Positions 1 through 9,070 of a stretch of DNA of 64,000 nt are shown here, one piece after another. The stretch comes from Alphaproteobacteria bacterium (GTDB lineage Bacteria > Pseudomonadota > Alphaproteobacteria > UBA6615), in the NCBI GenBank assembly GCA_009691025.1, contig SHWB01000001.1, forward strand, positions 1-64,000, read 5' to 3'. The translations under genes were made by a program, and so were the position numbers. The number at the start of each line of letters is the position of its first letter. The stretch's first letter is position 1. The notes under the pieces were generated by a model. That model was given only the letters and a program-made list of their open reading frames with translations. It was not told where the DNA came from and did not search any database.

Positions 1-415
<415 letters not shown>

Positions 416-559
416 CGTCGTCGTCGCGTGCAGCGGCAAGGCCCGCTGCTCCGCGCATCCTGTCACCTCACGGGTTCCTTTGCGGACCCGGCTTCCGGCA
501 AGCCTCGCCCCGCGGCCTCTCGGCCGCGCCGGCGGGGATCCTCGTGCCTGCGTTGGCAC

Positions 560-677
560 GACCTGGTGGTCCTAGCGAGGGGGTAACACCCGATCCCATT
601 CCGAACTCGGCCGTGAAGACCCTTAGCGCCGATGGTACTGTGTCTTAAGGCACGGGAGAGTAGGTCGCCGCCAGGTC
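560..677 (+). rRNA. 5S ribosomal RNA
   Basis: The 5' GACCTGGTGG pairs with the 3' CCGCCAGGTC, closing helix I of a molecule of about 118 nt. The internal CGATCCCATTCCGAACTCGG is the highly conserved 5S loop B/C region. It sits about 145 nt downstream of the 23S end and belongs to the same rRNA transcript. Confidence 0.96.
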
Positions 678-797
678 TTGCGAACTCAGGGCCCACGAGG
701 AAGCCGTACAGCCTGTCACGATGCCGCGCCCGGCGCTTCGCCGGCCTGCGGATACAACTTCGCCGCCGCACATCGCGTGCCGCGCGAACACCTCTGA

Positions 798-874
<77 letters not shown>

Positions 875-879
875 AGAAA

Positions 880-912
880 AAGCCCGCTGACTCTTTGAGT
901 CAGTGGGCTTTT
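880..912 (+). terminator. Rho-independent terminator of the rrn operon
   Basis: AAGCCCGCTGACTC and GAGTCAGTGGGCTT form a 14-bp stem (one G-U pair) around a TTT loop, followed by TTTT. It starts six bases after the tRNA CCA end, so it should terminate the rRNA/tRNA transcript. Confidence 0.9.
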
Positions 913-1021
913 GCTTTGTGAAACGCGTGCCGCTGCCGAACTGCGCGTGCCTCATCCATGTTGCGTTGCCGGAGCGGGCAGGCCCAAATGGCCGGCGGCA
1001 CAGTTTCCGACAGGACGACGC

Positions 1022-2458
1022 ATGAACAGCGACGATCTCTGCCATCTTGGCGTGTCCGGGCTGGCCGGGCTCATCCAGCGCAGGGATGTCTCTCCCGTCG
1101 AGATCGTGGACGCATACCTGCGCCGGATCGAGCGGCTGGATCCGCATCTATCGGCCTATCTCACGCTGACGGTAGACAGCGCCCGTGAACAGGCACGACG
1201 TGCCGAGGCCGAGATAGCGGCAGGGCGTTGGCGCGGGCCGCTCCACGGAATTCCCTATGGCGTCAAGGACATCATCGAGACGGAAGGGGTGAGGACCACG
1301 CACGGGTCGGCATTCTTTCGCGACTTCGTTCCCGGCCGGGACGCCGATTGCATCGCGCGGCTGCGGCGCGCCGGCGCTATCATGCTGGGGAAGACGCTGA
1401 CCCATGAGTTCGCCGCCGCGGCGACGACCATCAACCCACACTACGGAACGGCGCGAAACCCCTGGAATCGCGAGCGAATTGCCGGCGGTTCCAGCGGCGG
1501 GTCGGCGGTGGCGGTGGCGGCGGGGCTGTGCGCCTTCGCGCTCGGTACCGATACGGGCGGCTCGATCCGGAATCCGGCGGCGCTCTGCGGCATCGTCGGC
1601 CTGAAACCGACCCATGGCCGCACAAGTTTGACGGGAGTTTGTCCCAACGTCACGACACTCGATCATGTGGGTCCAATGGCGCCTTCAGCCCGTGATGCAG
1701 CCATGGTTACACATGCGATCGCTGGCCATGACGCGCGCGATCCCGCCTCGCGCGACCATGCCATCCCGGATTTCACCGAGGGCTGGTCGCGCGGCGTGCG
1801 CGGCATGCGCCTCATCCTGTGCCCGGACTTCACCCTGGATGCCGAGATCGACGCCGATGTCGAGCGCGCCTTCGCGGAGGCCGTGGCGGTCTTCCGTTCG
1901 CTGGGGGCGACGGTCGAGACGGTACCGTTCGCGGGCGGCGAGCGGCTGGCCGGACTGTTTTCGCCCATCGCGGGGCCGGAATTCGCGGAGTTCCACCGTC
2001 CGTTCCACGAGAAAGACCCGGACAGCTATGGCGACTCCGTCAGGGAGCGCCTCGAATGGTCGTTCAGGATCACCGCGGACGAGTATGTGCGTGCGCTGCG
2101 CGAGCGGGAGCTGCTTCGGCGCGACGTCGCGGCGTTCTTCGAGGGCGTCGATGCGCTGCTGCTGCCGACCATGCCATGCGCGGCCCCGCCGATCGCCACC
2201 CTGATGGCGAGCGTGAACGGCAAGGCGTATCCGTACACCTCGCTGCATCAGCCTTTCCTGCGCCCGGGCAATGTGACGGGCTGCCCCGCCGTGGCGGTGC
2301 CGATGGGCTTCGACCGGGATGGCATGCCTCTGTCGATCCAGATCATCGGGCCAGAATGGAGCGACGGGCGCATCCTCGGCATCGCCAGCGCCTTCGAGGA
2401 CGCCACGCCCGCGATACGCAGCCGGCGCCCGCCGGAGCCGTCGGCGGCGGTCCGCTGA
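1022..2458 (+). CDS. Amidase-signature family amidase
   Basis: This is a 478-aa enzyme of the amidase-signature family (GatA/AtzF-like), which hydrolyses amide bonds in the cytoplasm. The Ser-cisSer-Lys triad is visible as K82 (GVKD), S157 (GGSSGGS) and S181 (TDTGGS), with spacings of 75 and 24 residues as in GatA. The ATG at 1022 is chosen because AGGACG lies just upstream; the longer ORF-track start at 911 runs into the rrn terminator. No gatB or gatC is adjacent, so a stand-alone catabolic amidase is more likely than a tRNA amidotransferase subunit. The substrate is unknown. Confidence 0.93.
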   Translation: MNSDDLCHLGVSGLAGLIQRRDVSPVEIVDAYLRRIERLDPHLSAYLTLTVDSAREQARRAEAEIAAGRWRGPLHGIPYGVKDIIETEGVRTTHGSAFFRDFVPGRDADCIARLRRAGAIMLGKTLTHEFAAAATTINPHYGTARNPWNRERIAGGSSGGSAVAVAAGLCAFALGTDTGGSIRNPAALCGIVGLKPTHGRTSLTGVCPNVTTLDHVGPMAPSARDAAMVTHAIAGHDARDPASRDHAIPDFTEGWSRGVRGMRLILCPDFTLDAEIDADVERAFAEAVAVFRSLGATVETVPFAGGERLAGLFSPIAGPEFAEFHRPFHEKDPDSYGDSVRERLEWSFRITADEYVRALRERELLRRDVAAFFEGVDALLLPTMPCAAPPIATLMASVNGKAYPYTSLHQPFLRPGNVTGCPAVAVPMGFDRDGMPLSIQIIGPEWSDGRILGIASAFEDATPAIRSRRPPEPSAAVR

Positions 2459-2474
2459 CCCGGACGGTCCCGGC

Positions 2475-3350
2475 TCAGGCCGGCTTCGTCTGCGCCTCGA
2501 GGATTTCGTAGACCACGGACAGATCGTCCTCGAGCCGGCCGGCCGCCTCGATCTGGCGGTAGAGGCCGGTCGCCAGACGCGCGGCCGGCGCGGCGAGGCC
2601 CAGCGCCTCGACCTGCGCCTCGATGATCTTGAGATCCTTGTAGAGAAGGCGGGCGGGGGCCGAGGGCGGCTGCCATTTGCGCGCGGCGATGACCGGCACG
2701 CGGAAATTGAAGCCCATCGAACCGCCGGCGCTGGGCCCGACCACGTCGAGCATCGTCTGCGAATCGAGGCCCATCGCGTGGCCGAACAGCATCGCCTCGG
2801 CGATCGCCACCGTGTTGGCGCCGACGAGGAAGTTGATCACCAGCTTGAGCTTGATGCCGGTGCCGTAGGCGCCGACATACATCGTCTTCGGCGCCACCAG
2901 CTCCAGCACGGGCCGAACGCGCTCGGCCGCCGCCGCGTCGCCGCTGGTCATTATCACGCCGCGCCCGGCGGCGAGCATCGGCCGAGAACCGCTGATCGGT
3001 GCATCGAGGATGATCGCCGGCGTCCGGTCGATCGCCGCCTTAAGCTCCTCCTTCAGCGCCACCGGAGCCGTGTTCATCTCGACGATGACGAGCCCATCAT
3101 GCGCGCCGGCGACGACGCCGTCCGGCCCGAACATAGCAGACCGGATGGAATCGTCGCCGGGCAGGGCCGAGACGAGGATCTCGGACGCCGCGGCGAGTTC
3201 GCGCGGGGTCGCCACCAGTTCGCCGCCGCGGGCCGGGAAATCCTCGGTCGAGGGCCGCCGTACGGCGAGGCAGCGATGGCCGTTGGCGAGGAAGGTCTCG
3301 GCGGCGTAGCCGCCGATGAGACCGAGGCCGAGTACGCCGATCGTCGCCAT
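2475..3350 (-). CDS. NAD(P)-dependent beta-hydroxyacid dehydrogenase (3-HIBADH family)
   Basis: This 291-aa protein has the full-length architecture of the 3-hydroxyisobutyrate / tartronate-semialdehyde reductase family. The N-terminus carries the Rossmann motif GVLGLGLIG, the middle has LDAPISG (substrate-binding DAPVSGG motif), and GTGIKLKLVIN contains the catalytic lysine. It is convergent with the upstream amidase (16-bp gap). A paralogue of the same family is at 39.7 kb. The exact substrate cannot be told from sequence. Confidence 0.9.
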   Translation of the reverse strand: MATIGVLGLGLIGGYAAETFLANGHRCLAVRRPSTEDFPARGGELVATPRELAAASEILVSALPGDDSIRSAMFGPDGVVAGAHDGLVIVEMNTAPVALKEELKAAIDRTPAIILDAPISGSRPMLAAGRGVIMTSGDAAAAERVRPVLELVAPKTMYVGAYGTGIKLKLVINFLVGANTVAIAEAMLFGHAMGLDSQTMLDVVGPSAGGSMGFNFRVPVIAARKWQPPSAPARLLYKDLKIIEAQVEALGLAAPAARLATGLYRQIEAAGRLEDDLSVVYEILEAQTKPA

Positions 3351-3541
3351 GGTATCCCGCGCCTCCCTGTCCGGAACCGCCGCCGGCCGTGGCCGTTGCC
3401 ATCATGGCCGTTTCCGGCCAGAGCCGCGCTTTCCTATGTGCGTCAGTCGCGCTGCACCTTGCCCTTGGTGAACGTGATGTGGTGCAGGTTGAGGTCGCTA
3501 ATGCTCCGATCTGCCCTCGGACCGGGTATGGCGGCGTTCCG

Positions 3542-4726
3542 TCAGCCTATAACGTTCATCAGGCTGTCCGGCGGCACGATGACGTGGTCGCGCGAGACCT
3601 GCGACATATCCGTGACGGCGAGCACGCCCATGGTACGGCGCAGTTCGGCGTGGAGGATTTCCAGCGCGCGATAGGCGCCGGCCTCGCCGGCCGCCGACAC
3701 GCCGTAGAGCGTGGCGCGACCGACGATCACGGCATCCGCGCCCAGCGCGATTCCCTTGAGGATGTCGCTGCCGCGACGGAAACCGCTGTCGACGATCACC
3801 GTCATGCGGTCACCGACGGCGGCGACGATGGAGGGCAGCACGTCGATCGGCGCGGGTGCCGAATCGCTGGCGATGGCGCCGTGGTTCGACACGATCACGC
3901 CGTCGACGCAGCATTCCGCGCACATCCGGGCGTCGTCCGGATGCATGATGCCCTTGACGATCATGGTGCGCGGCCACATGTCGCGCATCCGGCGCAGGAA
4001 TTCCCAGTTCAGCGTGTCGTTCTTGAACAAGAATTCGCTGATCTGCTTCGAGGTTAGGCCGGGTGGCGTGGCGATGTTGACGTAGCGCGGCAGGTGCCCG
4101 TCGGCCAGCACGTATCGGCCGATAGTGCCGAAGACCCAGCGCGGATGCAGCGCGAGGTCGAGAAAGTTGCGGGCGTTGACGCGAACCGGAAGGGTTACAC
4201 CGTTGCGGAAATCGTGCTCGCGGTTGTAGGGTATTGTGCTGTCGACGGTGACGACCAGCGCCTCGAACCCGGCGTCGCGCGCGCGCGTCACGTATTTCAT
4301 CGACGCCTCCATGTCGCGCCAGACGTAGAGCTGCGCCCATTGCCGCCCGCCGCCATCGGCGAGGATCTTTTCCATCGGCGTGTTGCCGGTATTGGCCATG
4401 GTGAAGGGCACGCCCATGCGCGCCGCCGCCTTCGCCAGCGCCGTCTCGCCGCGGTACCAGGCGAAGCCGGCCGGGCCGGTCGGGCCGATGACGACCGGCA
4501 TGCCGACCGGCTTGCCGAACAACGTCGAGCGTGGATCGCGGCCGGAGGTGTCGTTCAGCACGCGCGAGCGCAGCTTGATGCGTGTCAGTGCCGTGCGGTT
4601 ATGGGCCAGCGAGATGTCGTCCTCGCTGCCCTTGTCGATGAACTGGAACAGGCCACGCGTCAGCCGGCGACGCGCCATCTGGCGCAGATCCTCGATATTG
4701 AGCGCCGTGCGCGAAAGGTCCGGCAT
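3542..4726 (-). CDS. FMN-dependent alpha-hydroxyacid dehydrogenase (LldD/glycolate oxidase family) with altered active site
   Basis: This 394-aa protein is a full-length FMN TIM-barrel enzyme that would oxidise alpha-hydroxy acids. The FMN-phosphate motif DSGFRRGSDILK (about 313-324), IVKGI lysine K258 and catalytic H282 in VSNHG are present. The family signature SNHGGRQLD instead reads SNHGAIASD, so the arginine three residues after the histidine, which binds the substrate carboxylate in lactate and glycolate enzymes, is isoleucine. The protein may therefore use an unusual substrate. It is monocistronic and divergent from the GST pair. Confidence 0.88.
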   Translation of the reverse strand: MPDLSRTALNIEDLRQMARRRLTRGLFQFIDKGSEDDISLAHNRTALTRIKLRSRVLNDTSGRDPRSTLFGKPVGMPVVIGPTGPAGFAWYRGETALAKAAARMGVPFTMANTGNTPMEKILADGGGRQWAQLYVWRDMEASMKYVTRARDAGFEALVVTVDSTIPYNREHDFRNGVTLPVRVNARNFLDLALHPRWVFGTIGRYVLADGHLPRYVNIATPPGLTSKQISEFLFKNDTLNWEFLRRMRDMWPRTMIVKGIMHPDDARMCAECCVDGVIVSNHGAIASDSAPAPIDVLPSIVAAVGDRMTVIVDSGFRRGSDILKGIALGADAVIVGRATLYGVSAAGEAGAYRALEILHAELRRTMGVLAVTDMSQVSRDHVIVPPDSLMNVIG

Positions 4727-4943
4727 ACGCTTCTCCCACTATGCGATCCTAGCCCGCCGCGATACTTGCTTACGCTGCGGCGGCGTCGGCCAGCCGCCAC
4801 GTTACGCCCGCCGCGCCACGCCGCAACCGGTTTTGTACGGCGATGAAACGCGCCAAATCAGCCGTACGTTGTGTACCATGGGCGTCTGGTGCCTGCCGGG
4901 AGCCACCGCTACCATCGCCGCCCCCGTCCCCGCGGAGCGCACG

Positions 4944-5663
4944 ATGATCGACATCCATTACTGGCCGACGCCGAACGGCAAGAAGGTCACGATCCTGCTC
5001 GAGGAGCTGGGCGTGCCCTACACCATCGTGCCGGTCGATATCGCGGGCGGCGGGCAGTTCGAACCCGGCTTCCTCGCCGTCAGCCCCGGCAACAAGATTC
5101 CGGCGATCGTCGACCGCGAGCCGGCCGATGGCGGACCTCCGGTCTCCGTCTTCGAATCCGGCTCCATCCTTGAGTATCTCGCCGACAAGCACGGTCGATT
5201 CCTGCCGCATGATGCGCGCGGACGGGCGCGGGTGACCCAGTGGGTCTACTGGCAGGCGGCCAACCAGGGTCCGGTGTTCGGCACCGCCAACCACTTCATC
5301 ACCTACGCGCCCGAGCGCATCCCATATGCGCTCGAACGCTACGACCGCGAGGTCAAGCGCATCTTCGGCATCCTCGACCGCCAGCTCGACGGCCGCGACT
5401 GGCTGCTCGACGACTACACCATCGCCGATATCCAGTGCTGGCCCTGGGCGACCTATCACCAGCAGCTCAAGCAGGACATCGCGACCTTTCCCAACGTGGC
5501 GCGGTGGATCGACCGTATGCGCGCGCGGCCGGCAGTGGCGCGTGGCTGGGCCGTGCGCGACGATCTGCGCACCTACACCCCGGCGACGCTGACCAAGGAG
5601 CAGAAGAGCAATCTGTTCGGCGCTGCGTCCGGCGGTCCGGCCTTGTGCGGCGGCGCGGCATGA
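4944..5663 (+). CDS. Glutathione S-transferase family protein (YfcG/YghU-like)
   Basis: This 239-aa protein has an N-terminal thioredoxin-like GST domain (about 1-90) and an all-alpha C-terminal domain. The TPNGKKVTILLEE segment near residue 9 resembles the Thr-Asn active site of YfcG/YghU-type disulfide-bond oxidoreductases. VFESGSILEYLADK is the gamma-glutamyl-binding ESxxI motif. The ATG at 4944 begins the domain correctly; the ORF-track start is far too long. Its stop overlaps the next gene start (ATGA), so the two GSTs are translationally coupled. Confidence 0.9.
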   Translation: MIDIHYWPTPNGKKVTILLEELGVPYTIVPVDIAGGGQFEPGFLAVSPGNKIPAIVDREPADGGPPVSVFESGSILEYLADKHGRFLPHDARGRARVTQWVYWQAANQGPVFGTANHFITYAPERIPYALERYDREVKRIFGILDRQLDGRDWLLDDYTIADIQCWPWATYHQQLKQDIATFPNVARWIDRMRARPAVARGWAVRDDLRTYTPATLTKEQKSNLFGAASGGPALCGGAA

Positions 5664-6331
5664 GCGCGCCGCTCGCCTTCTTCGGCACCGGCCTGTCGCC
5701 CTATGCGCAGTATCCGCTGATCGTGATGGAGGAGAAGGGCATCGTCTATACCGCGACGGCGGTGGACCTCGTCAGCAAGCCGCAATGGTTCGTCGACGCC
5801 GCGCCGACCGGCCGCGTGCCGGCGCTGCGGCTCGACGACGGCACCGTGCTATGCGAGTCCGCCGCCATCGTCGAGTATCTGGAGGAGGTGTACGCGCCGC
5901 GCATGCTGCCGGCCGATCCGGTGCAGCGGGCGCGCCATCGCATGTGGGCGCAGGTGGCCGGCGAATTGGTGTCGGGTCTCGCCGATGTCTACATGGCGCC
6001 CGATGCGGCCCGGCTGGCCGCGGCGACGGAGACTTTCACGCGCCGCCTAGCCATGCTCGACAGAGGGCTTGCCGACTGGCCGGCGCCGGCGTCCGGCCAG
6101 TCGCTGACGCTGGCCGATGCGCGCAACGCGCCGTGGACCGTGCGCTACGACGCTCTGGCGCGCCTCGGTGCGCTGCATCCGCTCGCCGATGCGCGGCCGC
6201 GCCTGCGCGACTACGTGGCGCGCCTGCGCGCGCAGCCAAGCCTGCGCAGGACGACGCCAAACGGGTTTGATGCGCTGTTCGCGGCCAGCGTGAAACGCCG
6301 CGGCGGGGCCATTGCCGCGGCGTTCACGTAG
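5660..6331 (+). CDS. Glutathione S-transferase family protein
   Basis: This 223-aa second GST-fold protein follows the previous one with a 4-bp ATGA overlap. The N-terminal domain has the expected cis-Pro region GRVPALRL and the glutathione-binding ESAAIVEYLEE. The first segment (GTGLSPYAQYPLIVMEEKG) matches class-zeta/stringent-starvation-like GSTs. The C-terminal half is helical and Arg/Ala-rich. It ends in TAG. It probably acts with its neighbour on an electrophilic or thioether substrate; the pairing with FAA-hydrolase genes suggests aromatic or isomerase-type catabolism, which is inference. Confidence 0.88.
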   Translation: MSAPLAFFGTGLSPYAQYPLIVMEEKGIVYTATAVDLVSKPQWFVDAAPTGRVPALRLDDGTVLCESAAIVEYLEEVYAPRMLPADPVQRARHRMWAQVAGELVSGLADVYMAPDAARLAAATETFTRRLAMLDRGLADWPAPASGQSLTLADARNAPWTVRYDALARLGALHPLADARPRLRDYVARLRAQPSLRRTTPNGFDALFAASVKRRGGAIAAAFT

Positions 6332-6335
6332 AGCA

Positions 6336-7274
6336 TCAGCCCTTCTTCGGCGCGTATTTGCCGCTGATCTGCGGCGTGTACACGCCCTCGCCGCTCTTTG
6401 CCTTGTGCTGGGCGCGGGTGTCGCGGCCCCAGCTCCGCTTGATGTCGTCGCGCACCTTGATGGCGAGGCGCCCGAGGCCCTGCACCTCCAGTTCGACCTT
6501 GTCGCCGTCCTGGAAGGCGTTGAGGCCGCCATGGTTGGTGCCGGTGGCGACCAGGTCACCCGGCTCCAGAGTGTGGATAGACGACAGCCAGGCGACGCAG
6601 CGCGGCAGCTTGTGCGCCATGTCGTCGGTGTTGAAGTCCTGCTTGAGAACGCCGTTGACCCACAGCTTCACATCCAGCTTCTGCGGGTTTGGCACCTCGT
6701 CGGCGGTGACGAGGAAGGGCCCGATCGGAGCGAAGGTGTCGCGCGATTTCATCTGGAAGAACACGTTGCCCGGCGGCGGCAGGCCGCGGGCCGAGCCGTC
6801 GATGAAGTTGACGTATCCGAAGACGTGGCTCATCGCGTTCCCTTCGCCGACGTTCGAGGCACGCTTGCCCATGACGAGGCCGAGTTCAGCCTCGCCCTCG
6901 AAGATGACGGCCGGGATGTCGGGCAGCACCATCGTGTCGCCGTTGCCGATCACCGAGTTCGTCGCCTTGTGGAAGGCGTTGATAGGCGCCGGCTCCGGCA
7001 GCGTGCCGTATTCCATGTAGTTGACGGCCATGCAGTCGATATTGCCGGGGCGCGGCAGCGGGGGGCGGATGCGCACGCTCGCCAGCGGGACGCCCTTGCC
7101 GGCGGCGGCGGCCTTGTCGAGCTTCGCGCGATAGGCATCGAAGCGCGCGATCAGGCCGTTCATCAGGTCGCCGGGGCCGGTGTGCGGAATGTCCTGCACC
7201 TCGGCGCTGACATCGACCACCTGGTCGCCGCGCAGGATGCCCAGACGGAAATCGTCGAAATAGAGGATCTTCAT
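6336..7274 (-). CDS. Fumarylacetoacetate hydrolase (FAH) family protein
   Basis: This 312-aa protein is an FAH-family hydrolase or decarboxylase. The acidic metal-binding motif is FEGEAELGLVMG, and GNIDCMAVNYMEY begins the catalytic domain after an N-terminal domain of about 85 aa. GDLVATGTNHGGL is the conserved C-terminal loop. The ORF track starts four codons upstream (7286), but GGGGAA lies five bases before the ATG at 7274, which is preferred. It is convergent with the GST pair; three FAH-family genes occur in this window. Confidence 0.9.
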   Translation of the reverse strand: MKILYFDDFRLGILRGDQVVDVSAEVQDIPHTGPGDLMNGLIARFDAYRAKLDKAAAAGKGVPLASVRIRPPLPRPGNIDCMAVNYMEYGTLPEPAPINAFHKATNSVIGNGDTMVLPDIPAVIFEGEAELGLVMGKRASNVGEGNAMSHVFGYVNFIDGSARGLPPPGNVFFQMKSRDTFAPIGPFLVTADEVPNPQKLDVKLWVNGVLKQDFNTDDMAHKLPRCVAWLSSIHTLEPGDLVATGTNHGGLNAFQDGDKVELEVQGLGRLAIKVRDDIKRSWGRDTRAQHKAKSGEGVYTPQISGKYAPKKG

Positions 7275-7459
7275 TGCGTTCCCCATGTCGCCGCTACCGC
7301 GTCCTGCGGCCCGGCGTTACGGCCATTCTAGGATGGCGGGTGCCGATGGCCAAGGATGGGCCGGCCCACGGCTGCCCACTGCGCGGCGACAGGTGACGGC
7401 GCCGCGCGCCGGCGGCACACTGCCGCCGGCAGGCGTGCGTCATGCGGGAGGAAGAGCCG

Positions 7460-8320
7460 ATGCGACTGGTAAGTTTCGATGCGGGGACGGGCGGGCGCGT
7501 CGGCCTCCTCGTCGGCGACGGCATCGCCGATTTGAGTGCCCGGATTGGCGTCAGCTCGCTGCGCGGGATGATCGAGGCAGGTCGAATCGAGGAAGCGAGG
7601 CCGCATCTTGCCAGCCGGTCCGACCATAAAGTGGCCGACATCCGCTTTCTGCCGGTCATCCCCGATCCGGAGAAGATCTTCTGCGCCGGCACCAACTACG
7701 CCGACCATCTGGCCGAGGCGGCGGCGGTCGGCATCAAGCGCACGCCGACCGAGCATCCGCCGCTGTTCATCCGCACGCCGCCGACCCTTGTCGGCCACCG
7801 CGATCCGATCCTGCGCCCGCGTGTTTCGACCCATCTCGACTACGAATGCGAGCTGGCTGTGATCATCGGCCGGCCAGGCCGCCACATCGCCAAGGCGGAC
7901 GCGCTGTCCCACGTCGCCGGATATTCCTGCTTCAACGACGCCAGCGTGCGCGACTGGCAGTTCCATACCCATCAGGTCACGCCGGGCAAGAACTTCGCAG
8001 CCACCGGCGGCTTCGGCCCGGCGCTGGTGACGCCCGACGAGGTCGGCGACCCGCAGGCGCTCGATATCGCCACGCGGGTGAACGGCGAGGTGCTGCAGCA
8101 CGCCAACACCAAGGACATGATCTTCGACATCGTCACGCTGATTTCCTACATCTCGACCTTCCAGCCGCTCGGGCCGGGCGACGTCATCGCCACCGGCACC
8201 TGTGCCGGCGTGGCGCTCGCCCGCAAGCCGCCGAACTGGATGAAGCCGGGCGATGTCTGCGAGATCGTCATCGAGAAGGTTGGCACGCTGGTCAATCCGA
8301 TCGGCCAGGAATCTTCCTAA
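7460..8320 (+). CDS. Fumarylacetoacetate hydrolase (FAH) family protein
   Basis: This 286-aa protein is a second FAH-family enzyme, shorter than the one on the opposite strand. It has the metal-binding motif DYECELAVIIGR, the entry motif FCAGTNYADHL and the closing GDVIATGTCAG. The ATG at 7460 follows GGGAGGAAG with ideal spacing; an in-frame ATG at 7442 lacks a ribosome site. Likely roles are a 2-hydroxyhepta-2,4-diene-1,7-dioate isomerase or acylpyruvase type reaction, which cannot be decided from sequence. It is divergent from the gene at 6.3-7.3 kb. Confidence 0.9.
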   Translation: MRLVSFDAGTGGRVGLLVGDGIADLSARIGVSSLRGMIEAGRIEEARPHLASRSDHKVADIRFLPVIPDPEKIFCAGTNYADHLAEAAAVGIKRTPTEHPPLFIRTPPTLVGHRDPILRPRVSTHLDYECELAVIIGRPGRHIAKADALSHVAGYSCFNDASVRDWQFHTHQVTPGKNFAATGGFGPALVTPDEVGDPQALDIATRVNGEVLQHANTKDMIFDIVTLISYISTFQPLGPGDVIATGTCAGVALARKPPNWMKPGDVCEIVIEKVGTLVNPIGQESS

Positions 8321-8546
8321 CCCCGCAGGCGAGGGTCGACGGAAGGGCACGAAGCCGTGGCGGGTAAATATGGCAGTTACCATGCCTTAAAAGTTTCGGC
8401 GCACAATAATTTGGGTCTAGGCTTCCATTCACGGGCGCGGGAATCCGCGCCCGGAAGCGACGGAAGAAACGATCTGCTGGGAGGAAATAACAACAATAAC
8501 AGGGTCCTGGGAGAAATTCTCCTTCATTTCTGGAAGGGAGTTTCTC

Positions 8547-8978
8547 ATGTCAGACATGATCGTTGCCCTCATGCTCTGGGCCTCCTCCATCACTGGTCTG
8601 CCGTCGGCGAACGTGTTGCCGGAAGTTGCCATGGAGACATCGGATCCGCTTTATGCGCGTATCCATGGCGAGGCGCCCGGCGCGCGCGCCGCCGCCAGCT
8701 AAGTCCTCGCCGTCTACGACATCCGCGAGCGCACGGTACGACAGCGCGAAGGCTGGGACCGCGACAACATCGTCCATGTCTCGATCCTGCTGCACGAAGA
8801 CGTGCACCATATGCAGGAGGCGTCGAGCACCAGATATGCGTGCCGGGGCGCGCTGGAGGCCGTGGCCTACGACGCCCAGCACCGGTTCCTCGCCGAACAC
8901 GGCATCGAGATGGGCCCTTCACTCGGCCTCGACCCGCTGTTCCGGGCCATCGTCACCTCCTGCCCATGGGGCTTCTGA
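8547..8978 (+). pseudogene. DUF6647-like putative metalloprotein gene with internal TAA
   Basis: From the ATG at 8547 (AAGGGAG ribosome site) a 143-codon frame runs to TGA at 8976 but is interrupted by TAA at codon 52 (8700-8702). The first part reads as a secreted or membrane-anchored N-terminus (MIVALMLWASS). The part after the stop contains ILLHEDVHHMQ, a zincin-like HExxH-type motif of DUF6647 proteins, and keeps sense coding to the end. A single substitution would restore it. It is either recently inactivated or translated by readthrough. The ORF track misses it because of the stop. Confidence 0.62.
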
Positions 8979-9070
8979 GCACGCGACCGCATAGGCGCCG
9001 GTACGCGGTTCGCGCTATCCTTGCCGGCGCGGGTGCAGGTCTTGCCCCGCAGCGTAGCAGGGAGGGTTCG

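Noticed and set aside
3433-3520. Possible C-terminal gene scrap on the minus strand (SDLNLHHITFTKGKVQRD then stop)
   Set aside because: It reads like a protein tail, but is too short and not recognised well enough to call.
2319-3674. 451-aa plus-strand ORF and similar long shadows (e.g. 12302..14095, 42769..44859, 56853..58604)
   Set aside because: Each lies opposite a clearly homologous gene and shows only low-complexity Arg/Asp/Ala or Ser/Arg sequence.
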